A DNA stretch of 64,000 nucleotides, taken from assembly GCA_013397115.1 (NCBI GenBank), contig VWZW01004700.1, positions 717,624 through 781,623 on the forward strand, given 5' to 3'. The stretch is from Edolisoma coerulescens (lineage: Eukaryota; Chordata; Aves; Passeriformes; Campephagidae). The notes under the pieces are model-generated. The model saw only the letters and a list, made by a program, of their open reading frames with translations. It was not told the origin of the DNA and searched no databases. Position 1 is the stretch's first letter, and each line of letters opens with the position of its first letter. Below are positions 13,178 through 27,560 of this stretch, one piece after another. The translations under genes were made by a program, and so were the position numbers.

Positions 13178-14045
13178 CTGCAGAAAATGCTTTCATAGAT
13201 GCTTGTTCTGTCACCAGCTGCTAGTGAAATATGCAACCCTGGGCTCAGCTGCTAGCAGGTGAATTAAAAAAAAATTCATTTTAACTCTGTAATTAATTTT
13301 AAATGCACTGGTAATTACTTTGGACTTGGTATATTATTTTGCCTGTTAAATAGCAATTTTAAAACATTATTATCTCTTAGATACCCACCAGGTGAAAATC
13401 ATATACACTAGAGCTTAAAAACTACACAGCAGACAGTAAGTTAGTATTTCTCAGACTGTGACATTTAATTGAGTGAAATTGATCCAGATTTCTTCCAGAG
13501 TGCATGCAATCCTAGAGAAGGATTACTTGCAAAGGATACAACAGGAACAGAAATAACAAATATCATTAATTTGTTCCCGTTCTCTTCAAAACTAGCCTTA
13601 CAAAGAACCCCTTTTTGGAGCAGACTTGCGTCCTGCACCCTCTCTACACATGAAACTCTGGATCACTATTGCATAATAAACAGGGTGTTGGCAGTACAAG
13701 TACTTCAGCTGTAAGGCTGGACTACTAAATGGCTTGAAAAATGCAAGTTCCCTACCAAAAAAGAAACACAATGTAACTTCTGATACAAAAACAAGATTGG
13801 AATCTAAGATTTAAACAGGAAGTGAAAAACCAGGAAAAGAAAAATAAATGAGAAATACAACAGTAATGCATACAAATTTAATGACAAAACTTTCAAATAG
13901 TCTGTTTATCAAGAAATCATTCATTTTTGCTGATTTGGTGGTGCTGTTCACATAAATCTTGAGAGTTAGAAATTTTATTACTATTAAATATGTTTAATTT
14001 AATATTTTCTGAGGGAATCATGCCTATATTATTACCTCATTCTAT

Positions 14046-14155
14046 CTTCTATATAATAATATAGACGATATTATACATTACCAATTATGATGATGATGGT
14101 ATTATGATGATAATATCATTATATTATGACGTTATTTTACTATTATTGAGACCTC
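14046..14155. repeat. AT/GAT-rich low-complexity tract
   Basis: About 110 bp built from ATA, TAT and GATGAT units (ATGATGATGATGGT and similar) with many short self-complementary segments. It has the look of a decayed trinucleotide microsatellite. Confidence 0.6.
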
Positions 14156-17100
14156 TTTTATGAGAATAAAACATAAAATACTGGGGTTTTTCCTGAGAAT
14201 ATATTTAGTTCAATAAAAATATAAATGGGAATACTTGTAGATCACTTTGAATTCTCTATTCTTATATTCTACAGAATTTATAGTTTCTATCTGGAAGACA
14301 CAGAAAGTTACTGTGATATAATCTTGTCTATCTGTGATGTAATGTCTCTGACCATATGAGATATTTGAGGTAAATACAACACCCAGTTTACATGCTACTG
14401 AGAGAAAGCCCAAGTGGTTTTCTTTAAAAACAGATGTTGTCTGGTGATTCATTTGATGCATAAAAAAATTAGAATCATAAATAGAATGTTATTATAAACT
14501 GTCTGCATGACTAGTTACAGTAATACAGTTTACAACAGTAGAAATGTTCTTTTCCATTGGTTTTATATGCCTGAATCAATGTTCCCCTAAGAAAGAAAAT
14601 ATTCCAATGTACCTTTTTTCAGAATGGTTTGCGATTTCTGTCTACATTTCTCTTTTTATCAGTACTGTGCTGGGGTTTGCTTTCTATTTACACCTTTACT
14701 TTAAAGTGAACCAAAGTTAGATAATACTTGGAAGTCACCAAGTTTTTCTAGATTTTTTTCTGATGCTTCGTTTGTATGCCCTTGTCTTGTACTCTTTGCA
14801 TGAGTAAGGCTCTCCTAATTTGATGAGTTTATTTAAATTGATCACTTTTGTGCACATTTTTCCTTCTCATGTTGTACAGATGTATTTACAATGAGCAAGC
14901 AAAGTGATTCTAAAGCTGTATCATAGATGGCAGTTAAACTGGGGGGTTGTACTTGTTTTAGTGAGGAAGCTTTGGGCTCAAGAGATTTAACATAATCCAA
15001 TGCTTTGAGCACAGCCAGATTTGAAACTACTGACAATTTTGCACACATTCCACTCTCTCTGCACTTAAGACATCCAACTTTTAAGGTTTTAAAACTGATA
15101 TTCAGAGAATACTACCTGTCTTTAAAAAAAGGAACGACTTTAGCAAATGCCTTCTAAACAGAAAACAACTCATCTGGTCTAATTAATGAAGGAAATAACA
15201 CCTACGAAAAAGAAAGAAAAACTCCTACAAAACACATCAGCGAAATTACTCTTTAAAAATGTTGATTTTTTTGGCTCAGAATTAAAATCCTTTCAAATAG
15301 TTTCCAGGTCAAAAATCACACTCTAAGCAGAATCTTAAAAGTATATAAGTGATCCGCTATAAAAATTAATTAAAATATTTTCTTTCAATCTAAGATATAA
15401 GGGCCTCTGATCAAAATATCTTGTCTTGGCTGAGAATGCCAATAGTTTTAAAAGCTAAAACTGTATTAATCAGTAAACTATATCAATAATTTTGATTAAT
15501 TTGCACTAAGTCCTGCCACATATGATCCTCTGTAATGGTCAGTGGCTGAATCTGAGACATTTCCAGGTCAAGGGAGTTGTAGATTTACTCGGCCTACGAA
15601 AATCTTGCTGGTTTGGGTCCATTGGATTTGACATTCCAGAGTACAGTGCAGGTTGATGCATCAGGCTGTTCTAAATTTCAATACTGTGGTGACATCATGC
15701 ATTTATTTTTGCTTTAGTTGTTAATTTCCTTCAGTGTCTTTTTACAGATTATTCAAAAAATTGATTTAATAACCAGTGAAAAAAAAACCCTTGAACTTCT
15801 CCTCTGCCTGCATCGTAGAATTAAGAATGAAATGAGAATCTGATCTGCGTAACTATTCCCATTTCTCAGTGAAAACAAAACATCTATTCTCTAAATAGGC
15901 TCCAGGAAAGAATTCTGGGTTCCAAAAATGGGAGATCACAATCAAATAAAACTTGTACTACTTAGTAAATTTTGTGTTTATTTAAACTCCTTTAATTGGG
16001 TTTCATAGGGCAACTACTCAGACATTATTATGACTATTCCTCTGAGAAAACAATCTAACCTCTGAGATCTTACATAAACTATAGTTTAGATCAATAGAAG
16101 TAGTTGAAACTTTTATTTTCCTCCTTCTGGTTCAAAACGTATATCACAGTGGTTCCTGAAAGTAGTACATACATTTCTATAAAAGTCAAAATTCTCTCCC
16201 AGAATGATGAAAAGTTTGATTGTGTAATCACTTTTAACATAGATTTCTGAAATCAAATACAGTATCCCTGGAATTGTAACAATTTCACAGTTTTCTTTCT
16301 GAGTTTACTTTTTTCTATATTTTTAATAAGTTTAACTTTCCTAGTCAGGCTGCAAAAAAATCTTGCAACAGTCAGACACGGTTGTTGGTAACTTCTAAAC
16401 CTTTTCACCAAAACCTATGAAAATTTTAAGTGTACAATTAAATATCATAACTCTAATTAAGAATACAGTATTCTCCCAATAGTTAGCATTTTGATGTTGA
16501 CCCAATACCTGACCTTCCTGAAAGAAAGCAATGTCATTTGCATGACATTATAAAGTAGAATCTGAATTTTTCCCCCTTTGTTTTCTGTTTCCTGGGAATA
16601 AATTTAGGAACTAATTAAGATCTCAGAACCCTCTCCCTGACATACATCTTACTTGAAATGCTCATTTCTCCTTTGTAAGAGTGATCAGTTTGGGATTCCA
16701 GAAACTTAGGATTGGCTATAATAGGTTAAAGGCATTTGCAGCAGGGGGAAGGCAGGGATAGAAAAAATAAACTTCAGATCTCACATTCCTCCTTCAGCAA
16801 AACTAAACCTCTACTAGAGGCATTAACAGAATGCTACCTGTAGAAATACTTACTTACTGAGCATCATTCTTCATAAACATATGTTATTCAAACTCTTATC
16901 TGAACAGAAGTTCTAAATGTTTAATAACGAAATGCTGCATAGCGGCTTTGGATGATCATTTAACTCCTAAGTCTTTATTGTAATGCAGACACTCATTGTT
17001 CTCACTCCTAGCTAATTACAAGCATTCATTCATGTCTGCTTGCAATTAGAGGACATTTAAAATGAGCAGAACTGCCATTCATGAAGATGCTAAATATAAA

Positions 17101-18172
17101 TGAAAATTAGTAAACACAAAGTGACATCAAAACCAGCTCAGACAATAGTCCTATGATTTAAAATGTAGCACATGCTAAACATCCTTGAAAATCTCACTAG
17201 TTAACAGATTCTGCAGAGCTACAACACCAGTATCAATTTCCAGTTGGGAGTATGAAACTAAATTTTGTAAATCCAGTATTTTCCCATACTAGTAGTATAA
17301 ATGAGAAGTAAAGGCAATCTACAGAAAACAAGTTTAAAAGTGATTCTCAAGTTCATAAATTAATTAATTTCTATGCTGCTGTTTTGTAACAAAAATACTC
17401 ACCCCTTTCTTCTCAGGAAAGAGGGGCATGCATTTTTGTTCATAGAGACAGTGAGAGAGAAAAAATTTACTTCTTAGATGAAAAACCCACCCAAAATCAA
17501 CACAAGGAGTAGACTTTTCAAAATTGCAGAAACTAATGATGGAAGGATGAGTTTACTATGTTTCAGAATGGTTATTCTCATTAGTCACTGTCTACCCCAA
17601 GCACAAGTTCAATACACTAAGTTGTGTGAGAGGCAAATGAGAAAACAGTACATTAAATAACTTAATGTCTAATAAAACTTAGACCTTCTATTTTCTATCG
17701 TCTCTGAATCTCCCAAACTGCAAATTAAGCTCAGTACTTCTTGTCCCATCATCTGCTCGGGGCATGAAAAACAGCAGCTTTTGATTTCTTTGAAAAATGT
17801 GAAGTTCCCCTAAGTCTTCTGTCCTAAAGCTTATCAAAAGTGTTTAGCCTCTTCTCATGGCATGTTTTCTAAAGATCTCACCTGGACTACTGTCAGTTTA
17901 TCCACTGCTATTTTGAGCTGTAGTTTTGAAAATGAGACTCATTCCAGCTGGGCATTTAGTGGTGCTCATTATTGCCTCCCAGTTTTGTAGGACATTGTAA
18001 TGTTTATGCAACCTATGATGGCAAGTATCCTTTCCATAACCACATGTACAATTAAACTTCATTTTCAGCATAAGAGGCAGTTTAGAGCCCAGACACTGCA
18101 CCTGGGAATTTATACATAGTCAGTAGCTAACTTCAATTTGGAAGTATGGTTACATGTAAGCATAGTACTTAC
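14156..18172. other. AT-rich non-coding DNA
   Basis: No supported gene or repeat family. A minus-strand frame at 14842-15048 (68 codons, ALDYVKSLEPKAS) looks mildly protein-like but has no splice, promoter or homology support. Confidence 0.45.
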
Positions 18173-18361
18173 TGAATAATATCCTTGTTGAATATCATTC
18201 AGTAGTTTTAGACCAAATTTCTCAAAATGATTTATACATTTTCTAACATGCATGTAAGTGCACTCTATTCCATCATTCTGAGCATTAATGGATGTGCTTG
18301 ACAACTTCAGCAAAGTTTCATTTGGTAAATCTTTGTTTAGACAGAAAACCATCCATAGATA
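18173..18361 (-). other. 189-bp exon-like open segment, minus strand
   Basis: On the minus strand a strong donor (TTATTCA|GTAAGTACT) closes a segment that is open for 63 codons back to a weak acceptor (TTTTACTTAG). It is a multiple of three and phase 0 at both ends. The translation is rich in charged and helix-forming residues near its end (HFEKFGLKLLNDIQQGYYS) and looks protein-like, but I recognise no family. An ATG lies at 18350-18352 just inside. The other two frames are not needed, and the frame ending in phase 2 is closed. Against it: the acceptor's pyrimidine tract is poor, and frames of this length occur by chance in the window. Confidence 0.25.
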
Positions 18362-21300
18362 CTAAGTAAAACTTTCTGGTTCATTACTCAATTCTACAAT
18401 TCTACAAAACTAGAGAGTAGTTTTCTCTGAATCACCTGCCCTGGATTGCTTAGGAATGTGTTTTTCAAGATGATGTTAAAGCCTTCCTCAAGGTATGTTA
18501 TCTATTACCACTTCTCTTCTACAGAAGCTGATATCTGTTGCAAAATTAAATTAGATTTTTCTGGCATGATTTGTTCTTGATAAATGCACATTGGCTACTA
18601 TTCATTTATTTTTTTATCTTCTAGATACTTACAAGAACTTTGCTTATTTCTTCCACTGTTTTTCTTGGAATTCCAGTAGGCTGATTCACTGCTAATACTC
18701 TGGCTCTTCTTCCACTCACATCCACCCCCATTTTCTAAAGCGGGATTCTGTTCTTGCTGTTTTTTAGTCTTATATTAGAGCATATCCAGAAAAGAGATTC
18801 CATCAGATTTTCTGAACTCTCAAAATAGCTTAGAATAAAATCCATAAGACCAAATAATCAGTAATTTTATTATTTCTTTGTGACTTACAAATACATTTAA
18901 AGTCACTATTTTAGAGACAATCTTAGCAGCTCAATTAAAATACTACTTCAGCCAATAGAAAACTACTTTCCAAAGCCCTGTCTATTTAGATCACTTGGTC
19001 TGAATAAAAACATTAATAGGAAGTGTGATCTTGACCTTCTAGAATAAAACAAAATATAGAATATCTGCAACCACTTTTGAAATTTTTCTCATTCCTATTC
19101 TTAAAAAAAAAGGTACCGGTCTTGTGCAGGTACTAAATTCTCTCTCTGAAAACAGTCATATTAACCAATGAACAAAATTTAGAACGGATTAATACTTTTG
19201 GGCAACACCGTCTTGGAAAGCAAAATAGTTTCATACTATTACATGATACTACATGATATTACATATTACACATACATGTAATATTACATATTACAGATGA
19301 TCCCTACTCACCAAAAACAGAGCAGGCACATCTATCATAACCCTGTGAGGCCTGTCTGTGGCACTGCTTGCCTGTATCAAACGTTCCACATTTTCTTTAA
19401 CTTATCTAGTGTATTCCCTCAAGATCTCAGTACTCTTAGTCACAGTTGAACTCTTACTTGAAAAACCTGATGGAGAACAGAAAACGCAGAGATACCGATG
19501 TGCTTGTCACAGGTGCAGAAACAACACATTTTGAAACTGATAGTCTCAATTTTTTCATATAGTTAATAATGCACTTCTTTTTCCCTTTAAAATAAACACC
19601 AACTCTAAGAAGGACATAGGCAGCTAAGCTGAATGCCTAAATTCATGAACAGCATGCACAATTCAAAAATTTAGTTAAACCTTTCTTTCCAAATCATGTA
19701 CAGCAAAACAGGAGTGAAAAGTGACCAACAACATTAAAGAGTTCAGAAAAGGGGCAAGAGTGACATGAGAACTGCGAAAATGTGAGACTTGAGTTCAGGA
19801 TTTTTTAACCTCATCGGAAAAGTGATAAAAGCATTGTTTTGAATTCAATCTTATCGATTTTTATGTACATAGGAGACATAGGCACTTTAACAGGCATTTT
19901 GACAGTGAAGTTGGTTCATTTTCTCTTTGCCACTGTAGCCCCTTCATCATTCAAAGTGTGCACATATTAGTTTGTAGCCAGGCCCATTATGACTGAACCA
20001 AGCTGTCACCTTGATTCAGAAAAAGCAGCTATGCATGAGAAGATAAGACAGGTTGGTCTGCATGGTGAATATAAGTACAGCTGGCTTGGAAGCCTGGGTT
20101 TGTTTCCTAATGTATCTAATAGAATAGGACTGATAAAAACTGAAATATCTCTTCTCAAGGAAGAGACATTTGGAAGAAAGAGGTGGGGAGATTAGAACAA
20201 AAGTGCAAATTTTGGAAGTTGAGGTTTTGTAAATATTGAAACATTTTACTCACAATAGTAGTGAAACTTAAGTCAATATTGGATGTGTTTCGAAATACGT
20301 TCTTTTTCAATCTCATGTTCTTGAGCTTGATGCAATTTCTCATAGAGACTGATCACATATGTGATGCAATCAGATCTTAATGGTCCCTCATCTGACTTTA
20401 AAATCTACTTAAACTCTTCCCTTCTCTTACTATGACCTCAGAAATTTTCCTCAGTGTGAATTCCAATATGCAGCCTTTTTCAGCTGATCACACCCTCTCA
20501 TATAAGTCACTCATATAAGGCACATAAGTCACCAACTATGTCCTAACGAAAAATTAACAGCCATCTAACTGAAAAGTGAGAATAATGAACTTTATGTGAG
20601 TACTTTTCATAGTTACTTAAACATTTTAAGGATAAATGACAACATGCATTGAAAAAAAATAAAGGTTGCACTCCATGCATGAGGCATATTTTATGTTAAT
20701 ACAATACCACCACCACAAAATTTAAAGCTATTTGAAATGTATATTACGCAGATATTTTTAAATTACAATTAATAACATTATGTAAAATTATACAGGGGTT
20801 TATGTGCCCATTTTGCTCATGAACTATCAAACAAATCTCTGTAGTTTGCATAGCTAAAAATATAGAAGTCAGTTTCTAGTTTGCCTAAAATTGTTTCAAT
20901 ATATCTAATAATATCTGTAATACAAGCAATGCCCCTCCCAAATAAATGCATTAGCTCACTAATTGCATTGACTAAAAACAGTAGCACTGCGCAAAAGAAA
21001 GGGCTACATTTAATAAGACTATAAAAACACAAAATTACAAACTTCAGAAGTAGAAATTAGCAAATTCTTCCAACTTATGAGAAAAGGGACCTTTTTACTT
21101 TCTGGAGAACGTGTATACGGGGGCTTATATTGCAGCTCAAGGAGGACACCATACGCATACTGCTTAGATAATGGAAGTATGGAAGCAACCTGATTTCTGC
21201 AAAAAATACAAGCACTCTAGACTGACCTATAAAAAGCACATAAAATTACTACCTAATTAATTACACATAATGTTTCTCGCTGCTAACACAATAACACTGC

Positions 21301-24300
21301 AGAATAACACTGATTTGCAAAATGTTGTTAGAACAGAAAGCAGTTCTGTGGAAGTACTCTGCCATCTTCCACAATTCTCAGAAGGAAATAGCAAGCTCTT
21401 TTGATTTCAATAAAAAGACATTCTATAAATAAAATGTATTTATATCTTTGCAAATAAGCAGAAGAGTTGCACTGATCACGGCTTTAGAAATCTTGCCTAA
21501 TTTTTCTAAGATGCTTCAAAGCCCAGCCTAGCATCTGGATGTGCTGATTTTTATCACTTTTACAGCAATAACAGGGTTTCACTACTCAAACAAGATCTCC
21601 TCAGGAATGAAGAACAGCTGGTGCAAGCTGAACAAGAAGTGAATGGGCACAAGAGACCACTTTTTGTATCTCTATTTTGTTGGACATATATATGCTCAAA
21701 CTGTTAAATCAGTCAAATATTTAAGAATTCTCTTAGAATTCCTCCTGACAATGGTTTACCATACAGCACCTACAGCAGTTTTCTCCTTTCCTAGTTTGCT
21801 AGGAGATTCAATTTCATCTTTAAGGTGCCAGTATTTATCAGCTGCCATTATCATTTCCTACCTCACCACAGTAATGCAAAATTCATCAGCAAAAAGCCAT
21901 CAGCCATTATCATATTCCCAATCTACATTTTTCCACCATAAGTACTGTAGCCTAGTTTTCTACTCTCTGCACTGATCTTTAACAGAGGAGAGCATCGAGT
22001 GGGACGTTTTAATTCTTATGTCCAAAATGCTCAGCATCTTGTCTCCAGCATGTCCAAGATAAAGATCATGGTCAGCAATTTCCCTCCTCAGACATAATAA
22101 TGGTTTTAGTCTACATGAATGGAAACAGAACTTTCCTACAACAATCATCCACTCCTAAACCATCCTTTTTTCGTAGGTGCAAAGTGCACTGATCTCACCT
22201 CTTCTAATACGAACACAAAGAAATATACATATTTTAAAAAAAACCTCCGTGTTATAACAAACCCCACTAACTGTACATGAAATTCTTCCCCCAGGGAGAG
22301 AATGTGAGAGAACAAACCAAATGTAACAGATGTTAGTCATATCATTTAATGCATGACTGAAAGACTGAAGATACTATGTCGATGAGGACAACATAAGAAC
22401 CTCTGCAGAACACAATGGATACTTCAGTATCTATTGCTAAAATGAGAGAACAGTATAAAATAAAAACAAAGCCAAATCTCTTTTTCACATTTAATTAAAT
22501 TGAAAACTATAGAATGACCAACAAAGGCACGTCAGAACTTCTAATTTGCTATAAAGCCTGTCAAAACCCCAGAAGCCTGTAATTCAAAATGAACATTAAA
22601 TAAGCCACAGATGACCACACCACAACACTGTGGTCAAACTTACTGACACTAATAATACCCTTTGTGATATTTTTTGTTGTTCCTGTGTATGGTTTCAGGA
22701 TGTAAATGGGGAGACTTCATCATAAACATTATCTAAATTAGTTACTGAAACCACAAGTGAATGTCAAAATTCCTATAATCATTGTATCATTAATTACAGA
22801 TATTATTGCAGCATGTCAAAAAACAGGGAACTTGTTCTGTACATCACTACCAGCAGCTTTGAAAAAGTTATAATTAAAAAAACTATCAAAAACTATGTCT
22901 AAAAACCCTGGATAATAATTGTATTTATTGGCAGTTACTTAAAAACCTCAGAGCTCAACATAAACACCCATAAAAAGAGTACATAAATTTTAAATGTCTT
23001 TAAATATAATTTAAAATATTTTTTAAATGCTAGCCATTTTCCTAAATATTAGCTGAAGTTAAGAGAATTATTAAAGCAGGTGGTCAACTAGCAATGAAAA
23101 AATATATGTATGATGTCAAACATACCTGCGGAATAGCCACTGTAGTCTTTCTAGTCTTTAGTAGGAAGTTATGAAACTTCAAGTAGACAGGAAATGTAAG
23201 CTATTTTCTATAAAATGGAGCAGAACAGCAACATCTGTGATGACACTGTTATAATTAATGTATGTTATCTTAAATTCTCATCTCCATGATAAGTCCACAA
23301 AAATATATTCTGGTTGGAATGTCAATGACTACTTAAAATTTATATAGCTCTTTAAATATAAATCAATTGTGGATACTGCAAGTCCTTTCTAAAACAAACG
23401 AAAAACAAATTCATTATCATTCATTCCCCAGGAAATAAGGGCAAATTCCTGGTAATCATTCCTGGAAGGAACTCTATCCCAGGATTCCTAGTCTTGTATA
23501 CAACTGATAGCTTAGAGCTTTTAAGCACTCAGAGACAAAAATCTTATTGCAAGAGCCTTAGACTTCACAGGTTTCTCATTTAAAAAGAACAGCATTATCT
23601 TATACACGTCTGATATTTTTTACTCCATCAGGGACACATCCATATGCTGTGGCCGTAATATAGACATAGATACCAGGCAAGCAAATACAAGTCTTACACA
23701 AGGCAAGGCTAAATCAACCTTCAAGAAACAGAGTTACAGTTTCAACAAAAAATATTATTTCTCTGCATAAGGATGTAACATGAAGGATATAACAGCCAAC
23801 TCCTTTCCTCCACTTTTAAGTCCACAGATACAGCAAAAGACTGCAAATAATTAGGAACATCCCTAACTTCACACAAGTGTCTAAACAGACAAGGACTAAT
23901 AGCAAGATTTAGCAACTACTGTGCTGCACTCTTACGAGGCCTAAAAAGTACCCCAAAAAAACTAAACTATGCACTAAGTACAATTAAGGAAGTTAAGTAT
24001 CCTCAAAACATAATGCAGACACCCAAAAATCTGACAAATAAACTTTCTAGATCTAGCCAACAGAAAGACAAGGACACTACTCTTCCAAATTTCAGTCTTT
24101 TCCATGAATTTGAGTACCTGACTGAAGCCTCTCTATACGTATGAAATTTTATATTATGTGCAACAGTACCACAAATTGTCTTTTCACGGAATATTCTTGT
24201 AGAAATCAGTATTTAACTGAACAAATTCATTTGTTTTATAAATATGGTATTGATCCTTTGGCTAATAGCTTGTCTGGCCAGAAATGAAAGTAATGGGATA

Positions 24301-24430
24301 GAAATCCAGACTGTTTTGCACTCTCAAGGAAGTCTGTACTGTAGGACTACAGAGCATGCTTTCCTGTCAGCCTCTGCATTGTCTGCAAAATATCATGGGC
24401 TCAACACCTGGGAGAATGAATGTCCTATCA
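18362..24430. other. AT-rich non-coding DNA
   Basis: About 6 kb with no supported gene. It contains a 15-bp sequence repeated after 25 bp (ATATTACATATTACA at 19256-19270 and 19281-19295). A 110-codon frame at 21643-21975 has no context supporting translation. Confidence 0.5.
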
Positions 24431-24431
24431 G

Positions 24432-24745
24432 ACATTCATGGAAGGTTATGGAACACATCCTAGTGGAAGCCGTTTCCAAGCACAGGAGAATGCAAATATG
24501 TCTGAATTACCCAATTGCCACCTCTGATGAAAGACTGGCTGTGTGGAGAAGTGAATTTAAAGCCTGACCTGGTCTCCTATGGCATCCTTCTAGACAAACT
24601 GGGGACACATGGACTGGACACATAGATGAAAAACTGGTTGGGCTGCCAGGCTCAGGGTGTAGTGCATTGAAGTCTAACTGGTAGCCCAGAACTAGTGATG
24701 TTCCCCAGGATCTTTTGTTGTCTGGGCTTGTATTCTGGCCACCTT
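24432..24745 (+). mobile_element. CR1 LINE fragment (reverse transcriptase region), internally deleted
   Basis: Two CR1 ORF2 pieces lie in order on the plus strand. The first reads KVMEHILVEAVSKH, which matches the start of the CR1 reverse-transcriptase block. The second, from about 24570, matches the stretch ILLDKL...GVPQG of the same domain at the DNA level, including GATGTTCCCCAGGATC where the family has a GVPQG-coding motif. The sequence coding for the central part of the domain between them is missing, and the second piece is frame-broken. This is a dead, old copy. Confidence 0.7.
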
Positions 24746-25700
24746 CTTTCATTTCCTTATTAAAATACCTTTTATGACAGGCTCAAAACCATAGGTTTTC
24801 ATAAGGTGAGCCTGCAGTATGTCTGATGATGCTCAGGCAGAGTTTAGGAACTTTTCTCACTGTTTTTTGACTATGAGAAGCTGAATCCCCTGTTTCTTCC
24901 TGTTAAGACACATCTGTGCACATGCTAAGGCCCAAACTTAGACATGCAAGGAGCTCTAGAGCAAATACGTGGTTGCATGGTGAGAGATAGGTGTAGGTCA
25001 GAAGATAAATTTCTTAGACATCTGGATCTTGCATATATTCCTAAGATTGTGAGTAACCTTAGCAATTTCAGAGATTATTCACTTTCCTCAAGTTAAGCAT
25101 GGTTGTTGAAGGCAAAGTAGCACATTCACTGTTCATTGCTAGTATTAGTGTTGCTTTCATTCTATTTCACACAGAAATTGCTCATTCCACAAAAAAGTAT
25201 CAGCTCCACTTTTTAAATTACATTTTATTCTGTCATCATTCATTATACCACCTATCCATTTCCAAATATGATTGCAGTTTACAAGCCAAATATTTGAGGG
25301 AGGATTCCAAGAAGCTTCTAGACAAATAGGATTTGCCATTTGGCTAAAGGATAGATAAGTACTAGTGTAAAAAAAATTAATTGTGCTTTTCATTTAAGTC
25401 CAAAAGAAAGAGTTGAAGTATCACCTTAACTTTGTCATCTAAAATGCTGAAACAGCAAAATCTATGCCTGTTCCATTTTTGTGATTATTGGAACTGATTA
25501 CAAAAATGTACTAGCTGTAAAAAAATTAAATAGGGTAACAAATATTTGTACTGAAATGTGAAAACACAATTGCTGTAATTGTTCTTACCTAAAGCAAAAC
25601 ACATCTAACAAATCACTATATCCAGCAATATGACAGGTGGGTTCTAACAGATGCCATCAATCCTTCTTTGTTCAATACTACATGACAAAGTGAACATAAC
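24746..25700. other. AT-rich non-coding DNA
   Basis: No gene or repeat recognised. Confidence 0.45.
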
Positions 25701-25702
25701 AT

Positions 25703-25800
25703 TCCTAGAACCATGTAGGTGGGAAAACACCTTTAAGATCATCCAGTCCAACCATTAGCCTAACACTGTCAAGTCCACCACTAAACCACATTCCTATCAT
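25703..25800 (-). mobile_element. CR1 LINE 3'-end fragment
   Basis: The plus strand reads ACCTTTAAGATCATCCAGTC, then CAACCATTAGCCTAACACTG and AAGTCCACCACTAAACCA. This is the reverse complement of a CR1 3' untranslated region of the subfamily with the 'accctaacactgccaagtcc' motif. The copy is about 100 bp, severely 5'-truncated and oriented on the minus strand. Confidence 0.8.
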
Positions 25801-25902
25801 TTGCTTTGCAAAGGATTCACCATAACTGGCAACAAGTGGACTGGCTACTTTCATTTTTTAATTATTTTAATTTTTAAAACATACTGTACAAAAGGGATAA
25901 AT

Positions 25903-25930
25903 TCATCATCTTGATGTCATCATCTTGATG
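25903..25930. repeat. exact 14-bp tandem duplication
   Basis: TCATCATCTTGATG occurs twice back to back (25903-25916 and 25917-25930) without a mismatch, so the duplication is young or was made by recent slippage. Confidence 0.9.
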
Positions 25931-26687
25931 GATATCTAACAAACATTTCATCTTTGACTGTTCACAGAAGTTCACACAAGTTATCTAAGGTGTTTGAATG
26001 AGTTGATATATAAAAGACATCTTCCTTTCTAATAGAAAACAAGAGACTTAGAGTTCCCACAGCTGTCCCACTATGAAAAGTTGCTCAAACCTAAGGATTA
26101 AAATAAGCAGGCAAATCAAACATGCTAAGGAGAGCTGGATAAAATTTTTTAAAGATTATGTTTCATGACTTTTCCAATTGACCAAAAATGTTTAAAACTA
26201 TGTTCTTACACTAATACACATCTGGAAGACAAGAGATCCTGTGATGTGTATTGATAAAAGCATGAGTGCTGGCTTTTATCAGTATTTCTTTTTAGTTTTA
26301 CAATTAAAGGAGACAAATTCTGCTAGTACTCAAACCACTAAGTTGCATATCCAAAAATAAGGTGAAGATACAGAAGACTAGCTATATATTTTTAACTTGC
26401 TCTCATAGCCAAAGGTTTTATCACAGACTACTACAAAAAATTCTACAATCTGTTATACAGAAGTTAGACCATATGGTCATAACGACACCTCTTTAGGAGG
26501 AGCTTCTCATAGCTGTAAAATCGATGACTGAACACTTTAACTACGAAATGTTAGGATGCATGCTGAATTAAGTTTATGACAGCTTGAAACTTTTTGAGTA
26601 GAACTGACTAGTGACAGCAATTTTGTATCTCTTTCTGAAAAGGAAGCCAAAGATGTCACATGAAAAAAATCTTAACTATATCAAACA

Positions 26688-26710
26688 ATCACTATTGTTT
26701 CAATAGTGAT
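26688..26710. repeat. perfect inverted repeat, 10-bp arms
   Basis: ATCACTATTG, a three-base TTT spacer, then CAATAGTGAT. No adjacent promoter or T-run context gives it a clear function. Confidence 0.9.
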
Positions 26711-27521
26711 ATTTTTTTTAAAATAAAGTTTTAAAAATTCAATTCTCTCCTACAACAGCAAGTCATTCTTAATTTTCATAATGATTTAGTTATGACATAC
26801 AAAGATACTGATCTTTCACTATGAATTTAATACAGAAGTGTACTTTGAAATAATGACACTGATAAGCAGAATATTTAGAAGTTATCCTAAATAAATAAAT
26901 CAGTACAACTATTTCCCTCTAAATATTTGGTTGAATTAACTTATTTCTAGCGAAAGTTTTTATTTCCACTAAAATGTATTTATTTTTGCTTTCTAATTTT
27001 TTATAAAACAAAATGGAAATCAGCAAAAAAATTGAGCCCCACCTTGATTAAGTAATAATTACACTATATATAATTAATGTATACATTCTTTTATTCTTCT
27101 TTTACATTCACAGGTACAAAAATAAAAAGAAGGAATTCTGAAGGATGAAAACAGTCCTCTTACACCAGTGCAAGCATGCAGTTTTTTGTCTTGAGTAGAA
27201 GGTTAATGTGATATCTTAACTGTAGAGTGAAAAAAAATACAAAAAAAATTTCTAGGTGTAAGGCTAATGTAAATATGAATCTGACAAGATTTGAAGACTT
27301 AAATTTCATTTTAAAATAACCAGTTAGGTTATTGTATTGGAACTGTGCTTCTTGAAGTCTCAGCTGTTCTGCCACTGTGCTTCAATCCTAATCAACTCAG
27401 GACATGAAGATGCTGAACAAGAAGGAATCCTACTTTTGCAATAAATCATAAATCTTGCATGTTGAATTACTATAAGGACTCTTAAAATTTCAAATGTCTT
27501 AGAATAATTAATATTAACAGA

Positions 27522-27560
27522 AAAAGATACAATAGGCAGAGGAAAAGATACAATAGGCAG
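27522..27560. repeat. 21-bp tandem duplication
   Basis: AAAAGATACAATAGGCAG recurs with a 21-base period (27522 and 27543), with the linker AGG after the first copy. Confidence 0.85.

Noticed and set aside
16860..16920. Apparent minus-strand exon with GTAAGTAAGT donor
   Set aside because: Between the nearest acceptor (TCTGTTCAG) and the donor all three frames contain stops.
23130..23160. 25-bp minus-strand segment reading KDYSGYSA before GTATGT
   Set aside because: The acceptor lacks a pyrimidine tract; too short to support alone.
24244..24567. 107-codon plus-strand frame taken as a gene
   Set aside because: Its second half is a CR1 reverse-transcriptase fragment (KVMEHILVEAVSKH) and the frame breaks within the same element.
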